From positions 1 through 5,313 of the forward strand of contig JAEEZV010000030.1 of NCBI GenBank assembly GCA_016291995.1: DNA of 5,313 nucleotides, written 5' to 3'. Position numbers and translations under genes: made by a program. This document shows positions 1 to 5,313 of this stretch, one piece after another. Numbering within the stretch: the first letter of the stretch is position 1; the number at the start of each line of letters is the position of its first letter. The notes under the pieces are model-generated. The model searched no databases. It was not told the DNA's origin and saw only the letters and a program-made list of their open reading frames with translations. The DNA comes from Caryophanales bacterium. GTDB lineage: Bacteria; Bacillota_I; Bacilli_A; RF39; UBA660.

Positions 1-1113
<1,113 letters not shown>

Positions 1114-1147
1114 GTATAAAAATAAAATATTTGTAAATACTACTAAT

Positions 1148-1153
1148 GGTGAT
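1148..1153 (+). promoter_or_regulatory. Ribosome binding site deciding the start at 1157
   Basis: GGTGAT matches the distal part of the anti-Shine-Dalgarno complement (GGAGGTGAT) and ends three bases before the ATG at 1157. In that register the spacing equals seven bases from a GGAGG core, which is normal. An upstream in-frame TTG at 1112 has no such site and lies in the ligA terminator T tract. Confidence 0.55.
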
Positions 1154-1156
1154 AAT

Positions 1157-1594
1157 ATGAACGAAAATAATGAACTCTTAATGTATATTTATAAGAATGC
1201 CGATATGGGAGTTAAATCAACAACTAAATTATTAAAATTATTAAATAATAGTGATAATAAAATAAAAACAGTCGTCGAAAAAGAATTAAAAGGATATGAA
1301 AATTTCTTAAAAAAATCTAAATTATTACTTAAAAAGAATAAAGTAACTCCCAAAGGAAGTAACATATTGGCAGATATATCTTCATCCATAACTATGGATA
1401 TGGAATTTATGAAAGATAATAGTGATGCCAAAATAGCCGATATCCTAATAAGAGGATTTACAATGGGTAATATCGATATTGATAAAAAAATAGATAAGTA
1501 TAAAAAAACAGCTGATAAAAGTATTATTAAATTAGCCAAAGAATTAAAACATTTCGGTGAAGATAATATTGAATTATTAAAGCCATATTTATAA
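1157..1594 (+). CDS. Unknown 145-residue protein, predicted all-alpha (ferritin-like/DUF2383-type bundle possible)
   Basis: I cannot assign a function. The 145 residues are rich in Lys, Asn, Asp and Ile and look almost wholly helical: likely helices at about 3-31, 34-60, 72-104 and 118-142, with a turn at KVTPKG (62-67). That arrangement, and the segment LIRGFTMGNIDI (97-108), recall small four-helix-bundle proteins of clostridia similar in outline to DUF2383; this is from memory and shape only. No clear metal-binding ExxH pair, signal peptide or membrane segment is seen. The ATG at 1157 is chosen because of GGTGAT just upstream; the frame stays open back to a TTG at 1112, but that lies in the ligA terminator. 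A possible -10 (TATAAA, 1115-1120) has no good -35. The gene is closed by its own terminator and is probably monocistronic. Confidence 0.8.
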   Translation: MNENNELLMYIYKNADMGVKSTTKLLKLLNNSDNKIKTVVEKELKGYENFLKKSKLLLKKNKVTPKGSNILADISSSITMDMEFMKDNSDAKIADILIRGFTMGNIDIDKKIDKYKKTADKSIIKLAKELKHFGEDNIELLKPYL

Positions 1595-1598
1595 TTTT

Positions 1599-1625
1599 AC
1601 TTGCCTTTAAAAGACAAGTTTTTTT
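1599..1625 (+). terminator. Intrinsic terminator after the 145-residue gene
   Basis: ACTTG (1599-1603) pairs with CAAGT (1615-1619). A C-A mismatch follows, then CTT pairs with AAG towards a small loop. T residues run to 1625. It lies five bases after the stop codon. Confidence 0.7.
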
Positions 1626-1637
1626 ATTAGAAAATAC

Positions 1638-1666
1638 TTGAAAAAGTATCTAAAGTATGATATATT
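1638..1666 (+). promoter_or_regulatory. Sigma-A-type promoter of the tRNA gene
   Basis: TTGAAA (1638-1643) is separated by 17 bases from TATATT (1661-1666), with an extended -10 TG at 1658-1659. Transcription would begin near 1673, about 14 bases before the mature tRNA 5' end at 1687, leaving a short leader for RNase P to remove. Confidence 0.7.
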
Positions 1667-1686
1667 ATTATTGCTTTAAATTTTAT

Positions 1687-1763
1687 GGCGAGATAGCTCA
1701 GTTGGCTAGAGCATGCGGTTCATACCCGCAGGGTCGAGGGTTCGAATCCCCCTCTCGCTACCA
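1687..1763 (+). tRNA. Elongator tRNA-Met (anticodon CAT)
   Basis: A full 77-base cloverleaf with encoded CCA. Acceptor GGCGAGA (1687-1693) pairs with TCTCGCT (1753-1759), with a G-T first pair. The D stem is GCTC/GAGC (1696-1699, 1709-1712) with GG in its loop. The anticodon stem TGCGG/CCGCA (1714-1718, 1726-1730) encloses TTCATAC with anticodon CAT at 1721-1723. The variable loop is five bases. The T stem GAGGG/CCCCC (1736-1740, 1748-1752) encloses TTCGAAT. The discriminator A (1760) is followed by CCA. The paired first position excludes initiator tRNA-fMet, and the body resembles the Bacillus elongator tRNA-Met as I remember it, not the Ile2 CAT tRNA. One T-stem pair (A1737-C1751) is mismatched. 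Confidence 0.95.
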
Positions 1764-1773
1764 TTTGATAATT

Positions 1774-1796
1774 AATCACTTTATAGTGATTTTTTT
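1774..1796 (+). terminator. Intrinsic terminator after tRNA-Met
   Basis: AATCACT (1774-1780), loop TTAT, AGTGATT (1785-1791), with T residues from 1790 to 1796. The perfect 7-bp stem and T tract start 11 bases after the CCA end, so this tRNA is transcribed alone. Confidence 0.8.
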
Positions 1797-1797
1797 A

Positions 1798-1826
1798 TTT
1801 ATAATAATATTATTATATGCTATAAT
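1798..1826 (+). promoter_or_regulatory. Promoter of the 166-residue gene (extended -10)
   Basis: TGCTATAAT (1818-1826) is a perfect extended -10. TTTATA (1798-1803) is a weak -35 at 17-base spacing, two bases past the tRNA terminator. Transcription would start near 1833, giving a leader of about 17 bases that is nearly all ribosome binding site (AGGAAGTGAT, 1837-1846). Confidence 0.65.
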
Positions 1827-1849
1827 ATATAGTCATAGGAAGTGATATA

Positions 1850-2350
1850 ATGGATAAAACAAAGAATAAACTTATGGATCTAGTTACTTTATATATCCGT
1901 GCTTATGCTATGACTGATAAATTCAAAAAAGTATACTATAATTTTTCTGAAGATGTAGAGGGAGCAAAAGAGTACTTAGATTATGATGTTGATGAATTCA
2001 TTCAAGTATATAAAATAGAAAGATTATACGAATTAAAAAAGATTAGTGAAGATGAATATAAGAATTTAAAGGATTTATTTAATATGAAAATGAAACTATT
2101 AAAATTAATATATAGACCTCATTTTCTACCTGAAAATACTTATGAAGAAGCCAGAAAAATAAAAGAAATATGGGATAGAATACATGAAATAGATAAAATG
2201 CTTGAAAAATATAATTTAAATATCAAAGATATCGATATTAAAGATATTATAGATGCTATGATTAATAGTGAAAACTATGATCCAAAAACAAGAGAAGAAT
2301 TAGAAAATTTTTCTGGAAAAATAAGAGAAAGAGAAAAAGAAAATAACTAG
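1850..2350 (+). CDS. Unknown 166-residue charged helical protein
   Basis: I do not recognise this protein. It is dominated by Lys, Glu, Asp, Ile, Leu and Tyr in patterns typical of amphipathic helices, with no signal peptide, membrane segment or cysteine. Residues about 3-26 and 44-88 look like long helices (DEFIQVYKIERLYELKK; ISEDEYKNLKDL). A proline-containing loop at RPHFLPENTY (89-98) precedes further helices at about 98-121 and 127-138. The last residues (REREKENN) are very charged. It is probably cytosolic and soluble. The start is firm: AGGAAG lies seven bases before the ATG under a good promoter. The gene has its own terminator, and its stop codon TAG forms part of the terminator stem. 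Its last 20 coding bases belong to a 36-bp segment repeated at the end of the next gene in another reading frame. Confidence 0.85.
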   Translation: MDKTKNKLMDLVTLYIRAYAMTDKFKKVYYNFSEDVEGAKEYLDYDVDEFIQVYKIERLYELKKISEDEYKNLKDLFNMKMKLLKLIYRPHFLPENTYEEARKIKEIWDRIHEIDKMLEKYNLNIKDIDIKDIIDAMINSENYDPKTREELENFSGKIREREKENN

Positions 2351-2366
2351 ATCTTATCTAGTTTTT
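2331..2366 (+). repeat. Copy 1 of a 36-bp direct repeat carrying a terminator
   Basis: This segment matches 2944-2979 at 35 of 36 positions; the only difference is C2353 against T2966, in the hairpin loop. It covers the last codons, stop codon, hairpin and the first five T residues of the T tract. The two copies are read in different frames (E-K-E-N-N-stop here, R-K-R-K-stop in copy 2), so the similarity is at DNA level. Confidence 0.9.
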
Positions 2367-2372
2367 CTTTTT
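2345..2372 (+). terminator. Intrinsic terminator of the 166-residue gene
   Basis: AACTAGAT (2345-2352), loop CTT, ATCTAGTT (2356-2363), then a T tract broken by one C (2362-2372). The stop codon TAG (2348-2350) lies in the 5' arm. An A-rich run on the 5' side means the hairpin could also terminate from the opposite strand. Confidence 0.8.
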
Positions 2373-2399
2373 GACAAATCCTATATTTTATTGTATATT
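2371..2399 (+). promoter_or_regulatory. Strong sigma-A promoter of the 175-residue gene
   Basis: A consensus -35 TTGACA (2371-2376) stands 17 bases from TATATT (2394-2399). The -35 shares its first two T residues with the end of the preceding terminator T tract. Transcription would start near 2406. This is the best -35 box in the window. Confidence 0.75.
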
Positions 2400-2418
2400 A
2401 TATTTAGTATATGATAGA

Positions 2419-2425
2419 GGGAGGT
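2419..2425 (+). promoter_or_regulatory. Ribosome binding site deciding the start at 2432
   Basis: GGGAGGT is a strong Shine-Dalgarno sequence; its GGAGG core (2420-2424) lies seven bases before the ATG at 2432. The in-frame ATG at 2411 is upstream of this site and has no site of its own, so it is rejected as the start. Confidence 0.85.
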
Positions 2426-2431
2426 ACATAT

Positions 2432-2959
2432 ATGTACGTATTTTTGCAAAAAGGTGATAAAAAGATTATTATTAGAGATTTAGATGCATATAAGATAGCA
2501 TTTCACCCTAATGTTGGCGCTAACTATACTGTAGAAAATTCGCAGTTTGAAGAAGAACTTACAAAACTTATGAAAGATGGATATCAAAATGTTACTAGTG
2601 AACATTATGCTCACTTTGTTAAAGACGGTGAAAGTGAAGTTATAATGATTGATGAATCGGATTATTCTATGGAATTTTTGATTAAAACAAGCAATGGTCA
2701 AATATCATCATTACCAAGAAAGTATTGGTCTGACAAATACAATGATTATCTAAATGCTGGCTATACAGATGTAAGTAGTATGAACGACAAAGTGGTAAAT
2801 AAAAAAGTAATATATGCTAAACCTGATGACATTAAGTTCCCAACTTTGGATAAAATTCCTAGAGTACCATACAGTTCAATTGATATGGCAGATAGAATTT
2901 TAAATGAAAAAGGCTTCGGAGATCCATTTGTTTGGAGTGAATGGAGAAAAAGAAAATAA
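2432..2959 (+). CDS. Unknown 175-residue protein with an internal tandem duplication
   Basis: The family is not recognised. The protein is soluble-looking, with no signal peptide, membrane segment or cysteine. Two modules follow each other. Module 1 (about 4-56) has FLQKG, IIIRDLDAYKIAF (12-24) and LMKDGYQNVTS (46-56). Module 2 (about 62-116) has FVKDG, VIMIDESDYSMEF (70-82) and YLNAGYTDVSS (106-116). The first 21 residues align without a gap at an offset of 58, the end at 60. Each module looks like two short strands followed by a helix and a G-Y turn. A degenerate third copy may run from KVIYAKPDD (125-133) to RILNEKGFGD (155-164). The C-terminus WSEWRKRK is basic and aromatic, which could suit binding to another molecule, but this is a guess. 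The ATG at 2432 is chosen over one seven codons upstream because of the strong ribosome binding site. It has its own promoter and terminator. Confidence 0.87.
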   Translation: MYVFLQKGDKKIIIRDLDAYKIAFHPNVGANYTVENSQFEEELTKLMKDGYQNVTSEHYAHFVKDGESEVIMIDESDYSMEFLIKTSNGQISSLPRKYWSDKYNDYLNAGYTDVSSMNDKVVNKKVIYAKPDDIKFPTLDKIPRVPYSSIDMADRILNEKGFGDPFVWSEWRKRK

Positions 2960-2979
2960 CTAGATTTTATCTAGTTTTT
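2944..2979 (+). repeat. Copy 2 of the 36-bp direct repeat carrying a terminator
   Basis: Second copy of the segment at 2331-2366, one mismatch in 36. Here the frame is shifted by one base relative to copy 1, so translation ends at TAA (2957-2959) just at the foot of the hairpin, instead of at TAG inside it. Confidence 0.9.
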
Positions 2980-2981
2980 TT
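2958..2981 (+). terminator. Intrinsic terminator of the 175-residue gene
   Basis: AACTAGAT (2958-2965), loop TTT, ATCTAGTT (2969-2976), then an unbroken T run to 2981. The 8-bp stem is identical to that of the preceding gene's terminator. Confidence 0.82.
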
Positions 2982-2989
2982 GTTATACT
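2981..2989 (+). promoter_or_regulatory. Extended -10 promoter of the GH13 gene
   Basis: TGTTATACT gives an extended -10 (TG at 2981-2982, TATACT at 2984-2989) starting at the last T of the preceding terminator. No good -35 exists at the proper distance, since that stretch is the hairpin. A second possible -10 is TATGAT (2994-2999). Either supports translation from 3019, not from the upstream ATG at 2941. Confidence 0.5.
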
Positions 2990-3006
2990 TATCTATGATA
3001 GGTAAA

Positions 3007-3012
3007 AGGAAG
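3007..3012 (+). promoter_or_regulatory. Ribosome binding site deciding the GH13 start at 3019
   Basis: AGGAAG lies six bases before the ATG at 3019. The ATG at 2941, in the same frame, is inside the previous gene and has no equivalent site. Confidence 0.8.
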
Positions 3013-3018
3013 TATGAC

Positions 3019-4830
3019 ATGGAAGAAGTAAAATTTGAAATTAATCATGAGCTAGATGTCGATGATTGGCATAAGTACTCTGTTATTTTAAAAGTACCAA
3101 TGTCAATGGGCTTTATTACAGAACCAAGAATTACTGTGGGAGAGAGATTTTATGAATTATCCCACATTAAAAATGAAGACGGATATGCTTATTTTTCTAG
3201 AGATATTTATCTTAGAACTAGTGCAATATATAACTATTATTTCTCATTTAGAGTAAATAATGAAACAAAAACAGTTATGGATAATGGTCATCCATATAAA
3301 TTGAGTGCTGGCTTTGATGTTCCGAATTGGGCTAAAGGTAAAATAATGTACCATATTTTTGTGGATAGATTTAATAAAAGTGAAGATACGATAATGACGC
3401 CAATGCCAAATCGCATAGTACATAATGATTGGCATGAAGATATTGTTATAGGACCTAATGAAAATGGACTTTGGTGTACAGATTATTATGGCGGTAATTT
3501 AAAAGGAATAATCGAAAAATTAGATTATATCAAATCATTTGGCGTAAGTATCTTATATTTAAGTCCTATTGTTTTAAGCCAATCTAACCATCGGTATGAT
3601 GCAGGTGATTATAAAGAAATAGATCCATATGCCGGTTCAAAAGAGGACTTAAAAAAATTATGTGATGTTGCGCATCAAAAGGGTATGAAAGTAATATTGG
3701 ATGCTGTATTTGATCATACTGGTAATGATAGTAAATATTTTAATGAATTTGGTAATTATCCTAATCTTGGAGCTTATCAAAGTAGACAATCAAAGTATTA
3801 TCCCTTTTATCGAAAATATGAGAATAATGATGAAACATATTTTGATTATTGGTGGGGCTTTAAAAACATGCCCGTATGCGACTGTAATTCAAGAGAATGG
3901 CAAAATTACGTATACGGTGAAGGTGGCATAATCGACATTTGGTTTAGTCTTGGCATAGATGGACTTAGATTGGATGTAGCCAATGAGCTTAGCGATGAAT
4001 TTATCGCAGGGATTAGAACTGCTTGTAAAAGAAATAAAGAAGATAGTTTCATATTGGGTGAAATATGGAATAATCCAATGCGTAATTGTAGAGGATATAT
4101 ATCTAATGGTAAATGTATGGATAGTGTCATGGATTACCATCTTATGGATGCTTTGATTAGATACTATAAATATGCCGAAGTATATCGACTTATCGATGTA
4201 CTAAATCAATTAAAATATGAATATCCTGATCCAACACTATATTCTCTTATGAATGCTACATCAACTCATGATATAAGTAGAGCCATTAATTTATTCGGAT
4301 CAAATGATTTTATCAGAAGTCACGATAAACCTGTATGGGAACTCAACAACGATAAAGAATGGCAAAAGAATTACAAATTGACGGAAGAAGAATATAAACG
4401 AGCAAGAAAGATTTTTAAGGCATATACCTTATCTTTAGCTATGTTACCAGGCAATCTATCTATCTTTTACGGCGACGAAATAGGATTGCAAGGAATGGGC
4501 GATTTAGCTGCCAGAAGACCTTTTACATGGGATAATATGGATTATAATTTAGTAAATTATTTTAAAGGTATCGGAGTACTTAGAAACAAGAATAAGTTCT
4601 TAGAACAAGCTAAATTAAATGTTCTAGATATTAATGATAAATATATGATGTTTGAAAGAGAAACAGATACTGAAAAAGCATTAACTTTAATTAATAGAAC
4701 TGCCGATTCTAGAAAGATACCTTATCCTGAAGAATATATTGGTAGTAAAGAAATGTTTAATTTAAATAATACCCATGGTAATTTAGTTAAACCATATGGT
4801 GGTTTAGTTCTAAAAAGAAAAAAACATTGA
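3019..4830 (+). CDS. GH13 alpha-glucan hydrolase, neopullulanase/cyclomaltodextrinase type, cytoplasmic
   Basis: Likely hydrolyses alpha-1,4 (perhaps also alpha-1,6) links of maltodextrins, cyclodextrins or pullulan fragments inside the cell. Residues 1 to about 100 resemble a CBM34-type beta domain (YNYYFSFRVNN, 71-81). The (beta/alpha)8 barrel starts near 104 (IMYHIFVDRF, 109-118). Conserved GH13 regions are present: region I DAVFDH (228-233); region II GLRLDVANE (315-323) with nucleophile Asp319 and Arg317; region III ILGEIW (345-350) with acid/base Glu348; region IV STHD (415-418) with Asp418. FYGDEIG (483-489) and a C-terminal beta domain (about 530-603) follow. The 603 residues fit the family. 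Region I has Asp232 where Asn is usual, and region V reads MPVCDC (284-289). The start at 3019 is set by AGGAAG; starting at 2941 would add 26 residues that mimic a signal peptide but are read through a terminator. Exact substrate cannot be told from sequence. No sugar transporter is adjacent. Confidence 0.93.
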   Translation: MEEVKFEINHELDVDDWHKYSVILKVPMSMGFITEPRITVGERFYELSHIKNEDGYAYFSRDIYLRTSAIYNYYFSFRVNNETKTVMDNGHPYKLSAGFDVPNWAKGKIMYHIFVDRFNKSEDTIMTPMPNRIVHNDWHEDIVIGPNENGLWCTDYYGGNLKGIIEKLDYIKSFGVSILYLSPIVLSQSNHRYDAGDYKEIDPYAGSKEDLKKLCDVAHQKGMKVILDAVFDHTGNDSKYFNEFGNYPNLGAYQSRQSKYYPFYRKYENNDETYFDYWWGFKNMPVCDCNSREWQNYVYGEGGIIDIWFSLGIDGLRLDVANELSDEFIAGIRTACKRNKEDSFILGEIWNNPMRNCRGYISNGKCMDSVMDYHLMDALIRYYKYAEVYRLIDVLNQLKYEYPDPTLYSLMNATSTHDISRAINLFGSNDFIRSHDKPVWELNNDKEWQKNYKLTEEEYKRARKIFKAYTLSLAMLPGNLSIFYGDEIGLQGMGDLAARRPFTWDNMDYNLVNYFKGIGVLRNKNKFLEQAKLNVLDINDKYMMFERETDTEKALTLINRTADSRKIPYPEEYIGSKEMFNLNNTHGNLVKPYGGLVLKRKKH

Positions 4831-4855
4831 TTTATTAAAATAATTATTATAAAAT
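4827..4855 (+). promoter_or_regulatory. Candidate promoter of the GlsB/YeaQ-type gene
   Basis: TTGATT (4827-4832) and TAAAAT (4850-4855) stand 17 bases apart in the short gap after the GH13 gene. The -35 overlaps the GH13 stop codon. The stretch is so AT-rich that such boxes arise easily. I see no terminator hairpin after the GH13 gene, so read-through is also possible. Confidence 0.4.
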
Positions 4856-4880
4856 AAAAGTATAAGAAGGAGGAAAAAAT

Positions 4881-5120
4881 ATGCAAATTGTTGTTACATT
4901 ACTAATTGGTGCTATTGCTGGATGGCTTACGAGCGTTTTAATGGGAACTAAAGGAGGACTACTAAGAAACATCATTCTTGGACTTATCGGTGGATTCGTT
5001 GGTGGATGGTTATTTGGTTTACTTCACATCTCAATTGGTGGAGAATGGGTAGGACCAATTGTTACTTCAGTAGTTGGAGCATGTTTAGTAGTATTTGTTG
5101 TTAACAAAATATTTAAATAA
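4881..5120 (+). CDS. GlsB/YeaQ/YmgE-family small membrane protein
   Basis: A 79-residue membrane protein of the Transgly_assoc type (Pfam PF04226), annotated elsewhere as GlsB/YeaQ/YmgE stress-response or transglycosylase-associated protein; its molecular role is poorly known. Three hydrophobic segments are visible at about 2-22, 29-49 and 57-76, rich in glycine, with family-typical patterns AGWLTSVLMG (13-22), NIILGLIGGFVGG (30-42) and a third helix containing VGPIVTSVVGA (57-67). Short polar links (TKGG, GGE) separate them, and the C-terminus is basic (NKIFK). The length fits the family, so it appears complete. The start is firm: AAGGAGG lies upstream with the GGAGG core seven bases before the ATG. 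A strong terminator closes the gene. It could be read through from the GH13 gene 50 bases upstream or from its own weak promoter; the strong ribosome binding site and terminator suggest substantial expression. Confidence 0.92.
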   Translation: MQIVVTLLIGAIAGWLTSVLMGTKGGLLRNIILGLIGGFVGGWLFGLLHISIGGEWVGPIVTSVVGACLVVFVVNKIFK

Positions 5121-5123
5121 TAT

Positions 5124-5147
5124 AAGCTTCCAAAAGGAAGCTTTTTT
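5124..5147 (+). terminator. Strong intrinsic terminator after the GlsB/YeaQ-type gene
   Basis: AAGCTTCC (5124-5131), loop AAAA, GGAAGCTT (5136-5143) and T residues to 5147. The perfect 8-bp stem has the highest GC content of the hairpins here. Confidence 0.9.
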
Positions 5148-5158
5148 ATTAAAAAACT

Positions 5159-5187
5159 TTTAATTATTAAACGAAATATGATATAAT
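5159..5187 (+). promoter_or_regulatory. Extended -10 promoter of the last gene
   Basis: TGATATAAT (5179-5187) is a perfect extended -10. The -35 (TTTAAT, 5159-5164) is weak at 17-base spacing. Transcription would start near 5194, so the leader is very short. Confidence 0.65.
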
Positions 5188-5209
5188 TAAAAAAGAAAGA
5201 AGGTATATG

Positions 5210-5313
5210 ATGAAAAAAATATTTTTAGGACTACTTGTTTTATTTATGTTTATTCCAAGTATTGTCAAAGCAGATGATTATGTAACACATAATTTAACTG
5301 AAACACTTGCTGA
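5210..5313 (+). CDS. Secreted protein, N-terminal fragment with signal peptide (3' end outside window)
   Basis: Only 34 codons plus two bases are present. They encode a typical Sec signal peptide: a basic start (MKK), a hydrophobic core (IFLGLLVLFMFIPSIV, 4-19) and a likely signal peptidase I site after VKA (19-21), leaving a mature end DDYVTHNLTETLA. There is no lipobox cysteine, so it is probably exported free or anchored by a part not seen. The function cannot be told from so short a stretch. Two ATGs lie side by side at 5207 and 5210; AGAAGG (5198-5203) is six bases from the second and three from the first, so 5210 is preferred. The gene has its own extended -10 promoter after the strong terminator of the gene before it. 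Confidence 0.8.
   Translation, partial: MKKIFLGLLVLFMFIPSIVKADDYVTHNLTETLA

Noticed and set aside
1189..1539. A 116-codon minus-strand open frame rich in hydrophobic residues
   Set aside because: It is the antisense of the 145-residue gene; the hydrophobicity follows from reading lysine/asparagine-rich codons backwards. No minus-strand ribosome binding site or promoter supports it.
1657..1845. A 62-codon + strand open frame across the tRNA
   Set aside because: Its middle is the familiar false peptide made by translating a tRNA (GEIAQLARACG...), it runs through the tRNA terminator and the next promoter, and it has no ribosome binding site.
2411..2431. ATG at 2411 as the start of the 175-residue protein
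   Set aside because: The strong GGGAGGT site lies between this ATG and the one at 2432, so it can serve only the latter.
2480..2701. A 73-codon minus-strand open frame within the 175-residue gene
   Set aside because: Antisense shadow of a gene with a good promoter, ribosome binding site and internal repeat on the + strand.
1850..2979. The two genes with the shared 36-bp end as a duplicated gene pair
   Set aside because: Their proteins show no similarity (one all-helical, one modular alpha/beta-like), and the shared segment is read in different frames, so only the DNA of the gene ends is shared.
3244..4140. Several open frames of 60-85 codons, both strands, inside the GH13 gene
   Set aside because: The GH13 frame is conserved and complete over this region; the others have no start signals and low-complexity translations.
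4828..4857. TGA at the end of the GH13 gene read as tryptophan (Mycoplasma code)
   Set aside because: Tryptophan is TGG throughout and no TGA occurs inside the genes. Read-through would add only nine residues, and the protein already ends with a normal C-terminal domain.
4831..4880. Possible riboswitch or leader between the GH13 and GlsB/YeaQ-type genes
   Set aside because: Only 50 bases of AT-rich sequence with no stable hairpin; nothing beyond a weak promoter and the ribosome binding site is supported.

Overview
The window reads as chromosomal DNA of a low-GC Gram-positive bacterium (Bacillota; a Bacilli, Erysipelotrichia or RF39-like gut lineage is my inference). Supporting signs are the strong A+T richness, AGGAGG-type ribosome binding sites, sigma-A-like promoters with extended -10 boxes, short hairpin-plus-U-tract terminators, and an elongator tRNA-Met close to the Bacillus type as I remember it. 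Tryptophan is encoded by TGG throughout and one gene ends at TGA, so the standard bacterial code applies and not the Mycoplasma code.

Every gene lies on the + strand. In order: the 3' part of ligA (NAD-dependent DNA ligase, cut by the left edge); a 145-residue, probably helical-bundle protein of unknown function; an elongator tRNA-Met with encoded CCA; a 166-residue charged helical protein of unknown function; a 175-residue protein built from an internal duplication; a 603-residue GH13 alpha-glucan hydrolase of neopullulanase/cyclomaltodextrinase type; a 79-residue GlsB/YeaQ/YmgE-type membrane protein; and the first 34 codons of a secreted or lipid-free exported protein cut by the right edge. 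No gap without a gene exceeds about 100 bases.

The genes do not look like an operon. All but the GH13 gene are followed by a recognisable terminator (the last gene is cut off), and a promoter-like sequence usually starts within a few to a few tens of bases of it. The functions (replication/repair, translation, starch-type sugar use, envelope stress) do not form one pathway. I see no mobile element, CRISPR array or defence-like cassette.

The most notable points are: a 36-bp terminator-containing segment present twice with one mismatch and read in two different frames at the ends of two unrelated small genes; the resulting risk of a false signal peptide on the GH13 enzyme if its start is set too far upstream; the two-fold (perhaps three-fold) repeat inside the 175-residue protein; and an A-C mismatch in the T stem of the tRNA. 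I do not find convincing evidence of a new multi-gene system.
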